From Prado023 sp963736425 (GTDB taxonomy: Bacteria; Actinomycetota; Actinomycetes; S36-B12; CAIYMF01): a stretch of DNA of 64,000 nucleotides. The DNA is taken from assembly GCA_963736425.1 (NCBI GenBank), contig CAVTOX010000032.1, positions 1 through 64,000 of the forward strand, read 5' to 3'. Shown here piece by piece: positions 16,068 through 25,594 of the stretch; positions within the stretch are counted from its first letter, which is position 1, and every line of letters starts with the position of its first letter. The notes under the pieces were generated by a model. The model was not told where the DNA came from and made no database searches. It saw only the letters and a program-made list of their open reading frames with translations. The translations under genes were made by a program, and so were the position numbers.

Positions 16068-17486
16068 ATGACGGACATCCTTGATCCCTTCACGACGACC
16101 GCCGTTCAGGACACGAACGTCCCCGAGCAGCCGTACATGTACCAGCGGGTCATCCTGTCCGAACCGGATTGGACGCGGTTCCCCGGATGGGCACACGTCA
16201 CCGAGGAGCAGTGGCGCACGGCCCAGTGGCAGCGCGCGCACTGCATCAAGAACTCTCGGCAATTGCGCGAGCTCATGGGCGATCTGCTCGATGAGCGGGC
16301 ATACGCCGACCTCGACGCCGACCTCGCCTACAAGGCGACGATGTCGATGCTGGTGCCGCCGCAGATGATCAACACGATGATGCGTGGCACGTCACCGTCG
16401 GGGCCAGGCTCGCTGACCGACGCCTTCTACGCCGACCCGATCCGCCGCTACATGCTGCCGATGCTGACCGACCGGCTGGTCGAGTGGGGCAGCCACCCCT
16501 ACTCCTCCCGCGACTCGCTGCACGAGCAGGCGATGTGGGTCGCCGAGGGACTCACCCACCGCTATCCGACGAAGGTCCTCGCCGAGCTGTTGAGCACCTG
16601 CCCGCAGTACTGCGGGCACTGCACCCGCATGGACCTGGTGGGCAACTCCACGCCGAGCGTCGACAAGATGAAGCTCGTGCTCAAGCCGGTGGACCGGCAG
16701 GTGGCGCACATGGCATACCTGCGCACGCACCCCCAGGTGCGCGACGTGGTCGTCTCCGGCGGCGATGTCGCCAACCTTCCCTGGGCCCGGCTCGAGTCCT
16801 ACCTCGACGAGCTGCTGGACATCGACAACGTCCGCGACATCCGGCTTGCCACCAAGGCACTGATGGCGCTGCCCCAGCACTGGCTGTCGGCCGATGTCGT
16901 CGACGGGATGGGTCGGGTGGCCACGAAGGCCCGCTCCCGTGGTGTGTCCCTGGCGATCCACACCCACGTCAACAACGCCGCGTCCGTCACCCCGATCGTG
17001 GCTGAGGCCGTCCGGGCGATGTTCGACGCCGGGGTGCGCGACGTGCGCAACCAGGGCGTCCTCCTGGAGGGCGTCAACGCCACCTCGAACGATCTGCTCG
17101 ACCTGAGCTTCACGCTGCTCGACGGCGCCGGGATCATGCCCTACTACTTCTACATGTGCGACATGATCCCCAATGCCGAGCACTGGCGGGTCCCGCTGCA
17201 CAAGGCCCAGGACCTGCAGCACGCCATCATGGGCTACCTGCCCGGGTTCGCGACACCCCGGATCGTCTGCGACGTGCCCTTCGTCGGCAAGCGCTGGGTG
17301 CACCAGGTGCACACCTACGACCGCGTCCTCGGGATCTCGGAGTGGACCAAGAACTACCGCACCGGGATCGAGTTCGAGGACCCGAACGCCCTGACGCGCA
17401 ACTACCGCTACTACGACCCGATCCACACCCTGCCCGAGGAGGGCCAGCGCTGGTGGACCCGACATGCCGACGAGGACCCCAGCTGA
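16068..17486 (+). CDS. kamA: Lysine 2,3-aminomutase (radical SAM)
   Basis: Converts L-alpha-lysine to L-beta-lysine using SAM, a [4Fe-4S] cluster and PLP; first step of the lysine fermentation route. The 472-residue protein has the radical SAM CxxxCxxC motif at Cys178, Cys182 and Cys185 (CPQYCGHC), then VVVSGGDV for SAM binding and the PYYFYMCDMIP region near the PLP site. The N-terminal part is longer than in short EpmB-type enzymes, which supports catabolic KamA. It is divergent from the kdd operon; the nearest downstream gene (Lrp/AsnC) is convergent. Confidence 0.92.
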   Translation: MTDILDPFTTTAVQDTNVPEQPYMYQRVILSEPDWTRFPGWAHVTEEQWRTAQWQRAHCIKNSRQLRELMGDLLDERAYADLDADLAYKATMSMLVPPQMINTMMRGTSPSGPGSLTDAFYADPIRRYMLPMLTDRLVEWGSHPYSSRDSLHEQAMWVAEGLTHRYPTKVLAELLSTCPQYCGHCTRMDLVGNSTPSVDKMKLVLKPVDRQVAHMAYLRTHPQVRDVVVSGGDVANLPWARLESYLDELLDIDNVRDIRLATKALMALPQHWLSADVVDGMGRVATKARSRGVSLAIHTHVNNAASVTPIVAEAVRAMFDAGVRDVRNQGVLLEGVNATSNDLLDLSFTLLDGAGIMPYYFYMCDMIPNAEHWRVPLHKAQDLQHAIMGYLPGFATPRIVCDVPFVGKRWVHQVHTYDRVLGISEWTKNYRTGIEFEDPNALTRNYRYYDPIHTLPEEGQRWWTRHADEDPS

Positions 17487-17501
17487 GGGACACCTCGAGC
17501 G

Positions 17502-17939
17502 CTACTGGATCAGCCGGTCCTCGAAAGGCACCGAGAGCACGACGGTCGTGCGCGTCGAGACCCCGGCGATGGCGCGGATCTCACTGAGCAGGGCCTCGAG
17601 GGCCACCGGGGACGCCACCCGGACCTTGAGGATGTAGGCCTCGTCGCCGGCCACCGAGTAGCACGCCTCGACGCCCTTGACCCTGGCGATCTTCTTCGGT
17701 GCCTCGTCCTCGGCGGAGGCATCAAAGGCCTTGATCGACACGAAGGCCGTCAACGTCAGGCCCAGCGCCTCCGGGTCGACGATCGCTCGGTAGCCCCGGA
17801 TCACCCCGCGCTTCTCGAGGCGGCGCACCCTCTGGTGCACCGCCGAGGTGGACAGGCCGGTCTCCTTGCCGAGGTCGGTGAAGGACATCCGCCCGTCCTG
17901 ACCCAGAAGCGCGACGATCCTTCGGTCGATGTCCTCCAT
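17502..17939 (-). CDS. Lrp/AsnC family transcriptional regulator
   Basis: A 145-residue DNA-binding protein with an N-terminal winged helix-turn-helix (about residues 4-52, LSTSAVHQRVRRLEKRGVI) and a C-terminal RAM ligand-binding domain (about residues 65-140, GDEAYILKVRV). Family members sense amino acids. It lies tail-to-tail with kamA, 15 nt apart, so it may sense lysine or a derivative and control the kam genes. It starts 10 nt after the acyl-CoA dehydrogenase stop, so co-transcription is possible. Confidence 0.9.
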   Translation of the reverse strand: MEDIDRRIVALLGQDGRMSFTDLGKETGLSTSAVHQRVRRLEKRGVIRGYRAIVDPEALGLTLTAFVSIKAFDASAEDEAPKKIARVKGVEACYSVAGDEAYILKVRVASPVALEALLSEIRAIAGVSTRTTVVLSVPFEDRLIQ

Positions 17940-17946
17940 GTGCGCG

Positions 17947-17952
17947 ATCCTA
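17947..17952 (-). promoter_or_regulatory. Possible -10 box of the Lrp gene
   Basis: TAGGAT lies 7 nt before the ATG, with no Shine-Dalgarno. Its TAG is also the stop codon of the upstream acyl-CoA dehydrogenase, so it could be a chance match. Confidence 0.35.
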
Positions 17953-19092
17953 ACCGCGGGCCAACGCCCGGCCGATCACCAACCGCTGGATCTGGTTGGT
18001 GCCCTCCACGATCTGCAGGACCTTCGCCTCGCGCATGTAGCGCTCGACCGGGAAGTCCGTGGTGTAGCCAGCCCCACCGAGGACCTGGACGGCGTCGGTC
18101 GTGACCCGCATCGCGACGTCTGTGGCCAGCAGCTTCGCCCGGGCCGCAGGCAGGGTGAACGGGCGACCTGCGTCCTTGAGCCGGGCGGCCTCCAGCAGCA
18201 GCGCGCGGGCGGCGTGCACCTGGGTGTCCATGTCGGCCAGCATGAACTGCAGACCCTGGAACCCCGAGATCGACTGCCCGAACGCCTGGCGTTCGCGGGC
18301 GTAGCGGACTGCCTCGTCCAGGGCGCCACGGGCGAGTCCGACCGCACAGGCCGCGATGCCCAGCCGCCCGGCGTCGAGGGCCTGCATCGCGATCCGGAAG
18401 CCGTCCCCGGGCGCCCCGACAAGGTCCCCGGCCGGCACGTGCGCACCGTCGAGGATCACCTGGGCGGTCGGCGAGGACATCATCCCCATCTTGTGCTCCG
18501 GGGTCGCGAACGACATCCCGGGCGTTGCCGCAGGGGTCACCAAGCAGCTGATGCCCTGGGCACCGGTCCCGCCGGTGCGGACCATCAGGTTGTAGAAGTC
18601 GGCCACTCCCGCGTGCGTGATCCAGGCCTTGGTGCCCGTCACCTCGTACTGGTCGCCCACGAGCTCCGCGCGCGTCGTGAGGGCCGCTGCGTCGGAGCCG
18701 CAGTGCGGCTCGGACAGGCAGTAGGCACCCAGGGCCTGCCCGCCCAACATGGTGGGCAGCCACCGGTCACGCTGGTCGTCGGTCCCCCAGGCCACCACCG
18801 GGAAGCACGACAGGACGTGCACCGACACCCCGAGCGACACCGTCATCCACCGGGCGGCCAGCTCCTCGAGCACCTGCAGGTACACCTCGTAGGGCTGCCC
18901 GCCGCCGCCGAGCTCGTCGGGGTAGGGCAGGGCCAGCAGTCCGGCCCGACCCAGGGTGGCGAACACCTCACGCGGGAACTCACCGGCCGCCTCCGCGGCG
19001 GCAGCGCGCGGGGCCAGCTCACGATCGGCGATCTCGGCGGTGAGGTCCAGAAGGTCGGCAGCCTCGGGCGTGGGCAGCATGCGATCGCTCAT
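17950..19092 (-). CDS. Acyl-CoA dehydrogenase
   Basis: FAD-dependent oxidation of acyl-CoA to enoyl-CoA, passing electrons to ETF. The 380-residue protein is full length for the family, with AYCLSEPHCGSDAAAL, the KAWITHAG flavin-contact segment, GFQGLQFMLADM and a C-terminal IVEGTNQIQRLVIGRALA in which Glu is the likely catalytic base. Chain-length preference cannot be told. Closeness to the lysine genes, whose product is crotonyl-CoA, makes a short-chain role possible, but the strand and unit differ. An AGTAGCGT box precedes the ATG, with no ribosome-binding site. Confidence 0.9.
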   Translation of the reverse strand: MSDRMLPTPEAADLLDLTAEIADRELAPRAAAAEAAGEFPREVFATLGRAGLLALPYPDELGGGGQPYEVYLQVLEELAARWMTVSLGVSVHVLSCFPVVAWGTDDQRDRWLPTMLGGQALGAYCLSEPHCGSDAAALTTRAELVGDQYEVTGTKAWITHAGVADFYNLMVRTGGTGAQGISCLVTPAATPGMSFATPEHKMGMMSSPTAQVILDGAHVPAGDLVGAPGDGFRIAMQALDAGRLGIAACAVGLARGALDEAVRYARERQAFGQSISGFQGLQFMLADMDTQVHAARALLLEAARLKDAGRPFTLPAARAKLLATDVAMRVTTDAVQVLGGAGYTTDFPVERYMREAKVLQIVEGTNQIQRLVIGRALARG

Positions 19093-19098
19093 ATCGCC

Positions 19099-19104
19099 AC
19101 GCTA
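19099..19104 (-). promoter_or_regulatory. -10 box of the acyl-CoA dehydrogenase (leaderless)
   Basis: TAGCGT ends 6 nt before the ATG at 19092 and no Shine-Dalgarno is present. It is 19 bp from the opposing -10 box of the exonuclease gene. Confidence 0.5.
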
Positions 19105-19122
19105 CTCCCCGCCGCGCGATGG

Positions 19123-19128
19123 CAGGAT
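19123..19128 (+). promoter_or_regulatory. -10 box of the exonuclease gene (leaderless)
   Basis: CAGGAT ends 6 nt before the ATG at 19135; no Shine-Dalgarno. The same CAGGAT arrangement precedes the GNAT gene at 59175. Confidence 0.4.
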
Positions 19129-19134
19129 GCGACC

Positions 19135-20055
19135 ATGCTGATGCTGCTGGACTCCGCCGGGCTCTACTACCGCGCCTTCCACGGGGTCCCCGAATCGATC
19201 ACCGCGCCCGACGGCACGCCTGTGAATGCGGTGCGCGGGTTCCTCGACATGTGCACGGCCCTGGTGGCCTCCCGAGGGCCGACCGGCCTGGTCGCCTGCT
19301 GGGACGACGACTGGCGCCCGCAGTGGCGCGTCGACCTGCTCCCGTCCTACAAGGCGCACCGCGTGGCCGCCGACGGGGCCGAGGACGAGCCTGCAGCGCT
19401 GGGGGTGCAGGTCGGGGTCATCGCCGAGGTCCTGGCCGCCCTGGGCATCGCCCGGGTCGGGGCGCCCGACTTCGAGGCCGATGACGTGATCGCCACCCTG
19501 GCCCGACGACATGCCGCCCGGGGCGAGCCGGTGGAGGTGGTGACCGGGGACCGCGACCTGATCCAGCTCGTTGATGATGCCGTGGGCATCCGGGTGCTCT
19601 ACACCGGGCGCGGGATCCGGCGTGTGGAGGTCCTCGACGAGGCCGCCGTGGTCGCGGCGCACGGTGTCCGTCCCCAGCAGTACACCGACCTGGCGATCCT
19701 GCGCGGCGACCCCTCCGATGGGCTGCCCGGGGTGCCGGGCATCGGCGCGAAGACCGCGGCCGGCCTGCTTGCACGCTTCACCGACATGGACGGCATCCTG
19801 CGCGCCATCGAGTCGGACGGCAGTGGCGTGAGCCCGCGGATCACCGCCGCGCTGCGCGACCACCGCGACTACCTCACGCGCGCCGAGCAGGTGGTGCGCG
19901 CGGCGGACGTACCGCTGGACGAGGTTGAGGCCCGGATCCCCGACGGGCCGGCCGACGTGGGCGCGCTGACGGCCCTCGCCGAGCGCTGGGGTATCGGAGC
20001 ACCCCTCGAGAGGCTCCAGGACGCCCTTGCGGCGTCCGTTGCCGGGGCGGCCTGA
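19135..20055 (+). CDS. 5'-3' exonuclease (PolA-type, stand-alone)
   Basis: Metal-dependent FEN-type nuclease that probably removes RNA primers or flaps. The 306-residue protein has Asp6 (LLDSAG), an arch region with RVDLLPSYKAHR, the metal-binding FEADD (residues 113-117) and TGDRD (137-141) clusters and a helix-3-turn-helix GLPGVPGIGAKTAAGLL that grips DNA. The ATG at 19135 is where the conserved domain starts. It lies next to the helicase, as its homologue does in M. tuberculosis. Confidence 0.92.
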   Translation: MLMLLDSAGLYYRAFHGVPESITAPDGTPVNAVRGFLDMCTALVASRGPTGLVACWDDDWRPQWRVDLLPSYKAHRVAADGAEDEPAALGVQVGVIAEVLAALGIARVGAPDFEADDVIATLARRHAARGEPVEVVTGDRDLIQLVDDAVGIRVLYTGRGIRRVEVLDEAAVVAAHGVRPQQYTDLAILRGDPSDGLPGVPGIGAKTAAGLLARFTDMDGILRAIESDGSGVSPRITAALRDHRDYLTRAEQVVRAADVPLDEVEARIPDGPADVGALTALAERWGIGAPLERLQDALAASVAGAA

Positions 20056-20061
20056 CCGCCG

Positions 20062-20568
20062 TCAGTGCCGGACTGTGCCCGGCGAGCCCAGCATGATCGA
20101 CGCGCTGCCACCCCGGCGTGGCCGTGGCGGCTGATGGATCCGCAGGTCGACAGTCTCCGGGTCGCCGGCGCGGACCTCCACCACGAGGCGGACGGCCCGG
20201 CGCACCCACTGCTGGTCGGACTCGTGTGGGACGAGGACCACGGGGACCGCGCTGTCGACCCGAGCGAGCGGACCCAGGTCGCTGCCCTCCGCGGCCAGCA
20301 CGACGATCCCGGACAGGGTGTCGAGGTGCGCGCTTCGGGCCACAGACGCCAGGCAGTCGGCGGCCAGTCCCCCATCAACCAGGACCAGGACACGACCGGG
20401 CATCCAGTCCAGGGCCGCACGGACTGACTGCGGCGACGTGCCCCGGACGCACAGGCCTGCGACCCTGCCCACCCCGGTGCCACGCACTGGTCGAGCCGCG
20501 CACTCCCGCCCATCGGCGGACAGCGCGGCCAGGAGTACGTGCCCACTGTGCAGTCGCTGGCTGACCAC
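20062..20568 (-). CDS. Hypothetical protein
   Basis: A 168-residue protein I do not recognise. The middle (VLVLVDGGLAADCLASVARS, then LSGIVVLAAEG and VPVVLVPHES) alternates hydrophobic strands and helices as in a small alpha/beta domain; the C-terminal 25 residues are Pro/Arg-rich. There is no signal peptide or membrane helix. It is downstream of the helicase on the same strand and convergent with the exonuclease. The GTG start is 1 nt from GGAGG, which is too close, so the start is uncertain. Confidence 0.5.
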   Translation of the reverse strand: MVSQRLHSGHVLLAALSADGRECAARPVRGTGVGRVAGLCVRGTSPQSVRAALDWMPGRVLVLVDGGLAADCLASVARSAHLDTLSGIVVLAAEGSDLGPLARVDSAVPVVLVPHESDQQWVRRAVRLVVEVRAGDPETVDLRIHQPPRPRRGGSASIMLGSPGTVRH

Positions 20569-20650
20569 ACCTCCATACTGCTCCGCGTTCCGGTCCGCGC
20601 CAAGCCCGGGGGGCCCTGTGCAACGTCACGATTGCGTCGCAATCCTCGAT

Positions 20651-23381
20651 TCACTCGGCGATCGTGACGGCCACCACGCCGCGGCGGATCGAGTCGATCG
20701 CAGTTCTGGCGGCCCCTGCCAGCGGCGTTCCCGGGCTGGCAGCCACCAGCTGGCCGAGGAAGTCCATGACCTGCTTGCACCACCGCACGAAGTCACCGGC
20801 TGTCAGCTCCGAGCCCTCCAGGACTGAGCGCAACGTCCCTCCTGCGGCCCACCTGTGGATCGCCCACGCGAACCCGAGGTCCGGCTGGCGGGTGGCGGGC
20901 AGCCCATGGCGCCGCTCGAGCACCTCGAGGGCACCCCAGACAGCCATCGTCTCGTCGAGGGTCGAGTGGATGGCCCCGGGCACGCGCGCGGGGGCGGCGC
21001 CCGGCTCCGAGTTGCCCCGGGACGCGTACACGAGAGCGGAGCACGCAGCGGCCAGCTCAGGCGCACTGAGCCCCTCCCACAGCCCCGTGCGCAGGCACTG
21101 CATGGCCAGGAGGTCGGACTCGCCGTAGATCCGGCTGAGCTGCTTGCCTGCGTCGGTCACCTTCGGGGTGTCGACGGGACCCGTCAGGTACCCGAGCTCC
21201 ATGAGAAGCACACAGATGCGGTCGAACTGCCGGGCGATGGAGTTGGTCCGACCCTCGAGGCGGCGCTGCAGGCCCGCGGTCTCGGTGCGCAGGCGATGGG
21301 CCCGCTCGGCCCATCGGGCATGCTGCTCCCGGTCCGCGCAGCCGTGGCAGGGGTGGGCACGCATCTGGGCGCGCAACCGGGCCAGATCCGCATCCTCGTC
21401 GTGGGCCCGCGCGCGTCTGCCCGGGCCTGGCGATCTCCATCCCGTCGGTGCGGGTGCGCAGCAGGGCGGCCAGCTCGCGTCGGGAGTTGGCCGACCTCGG
21501 CGAGAACGAGCGCGGGATCCGCACCCGGTCCAGCACCTGGGGCGGCACGGGGAAGTCCACGGTGCCCAGGCGACGGACCTGGCGGTCGATGGTCAGGACG
21601 AAGGGTCGCGGATCCTCCCCGAGGGACAACCCCGGATCGATCACCACCGCCACACCGGCGCGTCGCCCGGTCGGCACGACGATCACGTCGCCGGGGACGA
21701 GGTCGGCCAGCGCCTCGGCCGCCTCGCTGCGACGGGCTGCGGCCCCGGCGCGGGCCATCCCCTTCTCCTTGGCCGAGATCTCCTGGCGGATGGCCGCGTA
21801 GGCCGCGAAGTCGCCGAGATGGCAGCTCATCGACTCCTCGTACCCGGCGATGCCCTCCTCGTTGCGCTGGATCTGGCGGGCCAGCCCGACGATGCCCCGA
21901 TCGGCCTGGAACTGGGCGAACGAGGACTCCAGCACCTCCCGCGCCGCGGACTTCCCGAGCCCGTCCACGAGGTTCACGGCCATGTTGTAGCTGGGCCTGA
22001 AGCTCGAGATGAGCGGGTAGGTGCGGGTGGAGGCCAGGCCGGCGAGCGCCCCCGGGTCGATCCCCTGGTGCCAGACGACGACCGCGTGCCCCTCCACGTC
22101 GATGCCGCGGCGGCCGGCCCGCCCGGTCAGCTGGGTGTACTCGCCCGGCGTGATCGGTGCGTGCGTCTCACCGTTCCACTTCACCAGCCGCTCGAGGACC
22201 ACCGCGCGGGCGGGCATGTTGATGCCCAGCGCCAGGGTCTCGGTGGCGAAGACCACCTTGACCAGCCCTTCCTGGAACAGCTCCTCGACGGCCTCCTTGA
22301 AGGTCGGGATGAGCCCGGCGTGGTGCGCGGCGATCCCCCGCTCGAGCCCGTCGAGCCAGGCGTCGAAGCCCAGGACCGCGAGGTCCGAGGGCGGAAGGTC
22401 CACGAACCTCGCCAGGACCCGCTCCCGGATCTCCAGGCGCTCGGCCGGGGTGGTCAGCTGCAGGCCCGCGTGCAGGCACTGCTCGACGGCCGCCTCGCAG
22501 CCCGCACGGCTGAAGATGAAGTTGATGCAGGGCAGGAGGTCGGCGCGCTGCAGGGCGCGGATGACGTCGGGACGCTGGGTGCCCGGCAGCGGGCGCGGCC
22601 GTCGACCCCCGCGCTGCGGTCGGCCCGGGGCCGGGCGGTTGGGCCCGCCGATCCTGCCCCCACCGCCCCGATGATCCCGCCGGGCCTTGTCGATGCGCTG
22701 GTCGTCACGAGCAAGGCGCACCAGCTCGGGGTTGACTGCCCTTCCCCGCTCGTCGACGAACAGGTCGTGCAGGGTCCCGTCGGCGATGACGTGCTGCCAC
22801 AGCGGCACTGGCCGGTGCTCCTCGACCACGATGTCGGTGTCGCCGCGCACCTCAGCCAACCAGGCGCCGAACTCCTCGGCGTTGCTGACGGTCGCCGAGA
22901 GCGCGACCACGCTGACGTGCTCGGGGAGGTTGATGATGACCTCCTCCCACACCGGACCGCGCTCCCGGTCGGCCAGGTAGTGGACCTCGTCCATCACGAC
23001 GAACTCCAGTCCGAGGAGGGTGTGCGACCCGGCGTAGAGCATGTTGCGCAGGACCTCGGTGGTCATCACGACCACGGGGGCATCACCGTTGATCGAGTTG
23101 TCCCCGGTCAGCAGCCCGACCCGCTGCGCGCCGTAGCGCTCGACGAGGTCGTTGTACTTCTGGTTCGACAGTGCCTTGATCGGCGTCGTGTAGAAGCACT
23201 TCGTGGATCGCTCGATGGCCAGGTGGACCGCGAACTCCCCCACGACGGTCTTGCCCGACCCGGTGGGCGCCGCGACCAGGACGCCTCGCCCGCTCAGGAT
23301 GCTCGCGCAGGCCTTCTCCTGGAAGGGGTCGAGCCCGAACTCGTAGAGTCCGCGGAACCGGGACAGCGCGGCATCGTCCAT
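20651..23381 (-). CDS. helY: HelY/Ski2-like DEAD/DEAH helicase, frameshifted as read
   Basis: Superfamily 2 RNA/DNA helicase of the Ski2-like group. It shows Walker A APTGSGKT, DEVH (MDEVHYLAD), SATVSN and the second RecA domain with AHHAGLIP, TETLALGINMPAR and QLTGRAGRRGID, then a DSHCT-type C-terminal domain (DFVRWCKQVMDFLGQ...SIRRGVVAVTIAE). A Gly/Arg/Pro-rich linker of about 45 residues sits between the RecA domains. The frame breaks near 21410-21425: upstream reads ...EIARPG, while the conserved RLRAQMRAHPCHGCADREQH continues one base over. The total length is 3n+1, implying one extra base. The start is predicted to be leaderless. Confidence 0.92.
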
Positions 23382-23388
23382 GGCGCTG

Positions 23389-23394
23389 ACGCTA
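23389..23394 (-). promoter_or_regulatory. Possible -10 box of the helicase gene
   Basis: TAGCGT lies 7 nt before the ATG at 23381, with no Shine-Dalgarno. Its TAG is also the stop codon of the upstream lipid kinase gene. Confidence 0.4.
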
Positions 23395-24286
23395 CCGGGG
23401 TACGAGCACCTGCACGGCCGACGGCACGGCCGTGACGGTCACGGGAAGTGGGGCGACCCGCTCCCCATCGGCATAGGCGACCTGACCGGGGGCGTCCAGG
23501 GTCGCCGAGGTGACGCGCCTGGACTCCACGTCGCGATGGTCCAGGTGCTTGCCGGTGTAGACCTTCGGGAAGACTGTGAGCAGCCGGCGCCGAGGCATGC
23601 TGTGAACCCAGATCAGGTCCAGGAGGCCGTCGTGCATGTCGGCCCCTGCGCAGACCAGCATCCCGCCCCCGAACGCCGGACCGTTGCCCAGGGAGACCAG
23701 CATCCCGTCGTCCACCACGACCTCGCCATCGAGCTCCGCCCGGTACGGGATGGGCCGGAAGGTGCGCAGCACGGCCAGCATCGCCCGGATGTACAGGGCG
23801 GTGCCGCTGGGCCAGGACATCTCGTTGGCCTTCTCGTTCGCGCTCGAGTCGAACCCCGAGGACATCACGCACAGGAAGTGCCGGACGGTCCCGTCCGCGG
23901 CCTCGATGCGACCGACGTCGAAAGCCCTGCGCGTTCCGTCCAGGACCACCGACACCGCTGACTCCGGGCTGGCCTTGGTCAGGCCGACGGAGTTCGCGGC
24001 ATCGTTGCCGGTCCCGAGCGGGACGATGCCCAGCGCGGTGTCGGTGCCGACCACCGCCTGAAGGGCCTGGTGCACGGTGCCGTCGCCCCCCGACGGCCAC
24101 GAGGATGTCCAGGCCCCCGGCCATCGCCTCGGCCAACAGCTGTTCGGCCTCCTGCGCCGACTCGCCCTGGATGGCCACGATGCGGTCTCCACGGCTCGCC
24201 AGCCCACGCAGGACCGCGGCGCTGTTCCGACCCACCTTGCCGGCACCGGACGCGGGATTGACCAGGACTCCGATACGTCGCTCCAC
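23392..24286 (-). CDS. Diacylglycerol/lipid kinase family protein, frameshifted as read
   Basis: YegS/DagK-type kinase that phosphorylates a lipid such as diacylglycerol at the membrane. It shows the N-terminal LVNPASGAGKV, the nucleotide-binding GGDGTVHQAL, IVPLGTGNDAANS, and the C-terminal GNGPAFGGGMLVCAGADMHDG segment. The frame is broken at the run of six C at 24086-24091: with five, VAVGGDGT reads continuously; with six, the N-terminal 65 residues and the rest lie in different frames. Total length is 3n+1. I prefer the GTG at 24286, which follows a TAGCGT box by 7 nt. Confidence 0.9.
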
Positions 24287-24293
24287 GGCGTGC

Positions 24294-24299
24294 ACGCTA
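24294..24299 (-). promoter_or_regulatory. -10 box of the lipid kinase gene (leaderless)
   Basis: TAGCGT lies 7 nt before the GTG at 24286, outside any upstream coding sequence and without a Shine-Dalgarno. Confidence 0.5.
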
Positions 24300-24317
24300 C
24301 TGCAGGGCAGCGCCCTG

Positions 24318-25160
24318 TCAGGGTTCCAACGGCGATGTCTCGTCGTCAGCCCATGCGGGCTCGGCACCCCGGCGCCGCGATCGGCGGCGGTCGTTGAGCC
24401 AGGCGACCACCCCGGCGAGGAGCATCAGCAGCAGCATCGGCACTGCCAGCAGCGCCAGGTTGAACGGGTCGCCGGTGGGTGTTGCGGCGGCGGCGAACAC
24501 GACGACGCCGAGCACGATCCAGCGCCACCACGACCACAGTCGCTGCGCGGAGAGCACCCCGGCGAGGTTGAGGCCCACCACCAGCAGTGGCAGCATGAAG
24601 CCCAGGCCGAACACCAGCATCATCCGCAGGAAGAACGAGAGGTACCGATCGACGGAGATGATGTTCTCGATGTTCTCCGGGGTGAAGCCCAGCAGGATCT
24701 GCAGCCCGCGCGGCATGACCCAGTAGGCCAGGGCTGCCCCGCCGAGGAACATCGGGGTCGCAACGACCGCGAACCCGAGCGCCCAGCGGCGCTCGTTGCG
24801 GTGCAGGCCCGGCGTCACGAAGCGCCACAGCTGGTACAGCCAGACCGGGCTCGCCAGCAGGATCCCGGTGACGCCGGCCACCTTCAGCTGCATCACGAAG
24901 GGGTCGGCCACCCCGGTGAACGCCAGGGTCATCTCACGGCCCTGGGCCTCGGTCTCGGCGACGACGACGTCGAAGGGCGCGCGGATGACCGCGAAGATCT
25001 CGTCGTAGAAGAACCAGGCCGCCACCATTCCCACGGAGATCGCGATCAGGGACTTCACCAACCGGGAACGCAACTCGCCCAGGTGCTCCCGCAGAGGCAT
25101 GGCCGCCTCGGCGTTGTCGTTGCGGCCCTTGGTTCCGCCGGGCACGGGCGGCGCGCTCAC
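24318..25160 (-). CDS. tatC: Sec-independent (Tat) translocase subunit TatC
   Basis: Membrane receptor for twin-arginine signal peptides. The 280-residue protein has six membrane helices and the conserved MPLREHLGELRSRL N-terminus, PFDVVV, the LWRFVTPGLHRNER loop with the signal-peptide-binding Glu and FGLGFMLPLLVV. The tail is charged. Its GTG start overlaps the tatA stop (GTGA), so the pair is co-translated. This matches the tatA-tatC order beside pafBC in other actinobacteria. No tatB is seen here. Confidence 0.96.
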   Translation of the reverse strand: MSAPPVPGGTKGRNDNAEAAMPLREHLGELRSRLVKSLIAISVGMVAAWFFYDEIFAVIRAPFDVVVAETEAQGREMTLAFTGVADPFVMQLKVAGVTGILLASPVWLYQLWRFVTPGLHRNERRWALGFAVVATPMFLGGAALAYWVMPRGLQILLGFTPENIENIISVDRYLSFFLRMMLVFGLGFMLPLLVVGLNLAGVLSAQRLWSWWRWIVLGVVVFAAAATPTGDPFNLALLAVPMLLLMLLAGVVAWLNDRRRSRRRGAEPAWADDETSPLEP

Positions 25161-25498
25161 GCCTGGCTGGGGGGCGGCGACTGCAGGGCGGACGGGGCTG
25201 AGTCAGCCTGTGGCGCCAGGGCATTGTCGCCCGCGGCAGGGTCGGCGGGGGCCACGGGGGTGGGTGTCGGGATTGCCGCCTGCTGCGCCGGGGGTAGGGC
25301 AGCGGGGGCAGCAGGGGCAGCCGCCGTGGCGGTGGTGTCCGGAGCCGCGTCGCCGTCCACGAGGCCCTTGGTCTCGGCCTTGAAGATCCGCAGGGAGCGT
25401 CCGACACTGCGAGCGGCATCTGGCAGCCGCTTGGCGCCGAAGAGCAGGACGACGACCAGGACGAGGATGAGCAGCTCAGGGCCGCGGATGTTGGGCAT
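25157..25498 (-). CDS. tatA: Twin-arginine translocase subunit TatA
   Basis: Pore-forming Tat subunit of 113 residues: a short periplasmic start, one membrane helix (about residues 8-22), the FGAKRLPD hinge, an amphipathic helix (SVGRSLRIFKAETKG) and then a 65-residue Pro/Ala-rich tail that is longer than usual and probably disordered. The ATG at 25498 is standard; the stop overlaps tatC. Confidence 0.94.
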   Translation of the reverse strand: MPNIRGPELLILVLVVVLLFGAKRLPDAARSVGRSLRIFKAETKGLVDGDAAPDTTATAAAPAAPAALPPAQQAAIPTPTPVAPADPAAGDNALAPQADSAPSALQSPPPSQA

Positions 25499-25594
25499 TG
25501 GGACCCTCCAGCATCGGGACCCGCACTCGCGGGATGATCAGAGCGTACGACTGCCGGTGCCCGATGCCCAATCCGTACCGGTCCGCGTCGCGGC

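Noticed and set aside
21144..23435. Long open frame on the plus strand opposite the helicase
   Set aside because: Antisense shadow: no domain, and the opposite strand has all helicase motifs.
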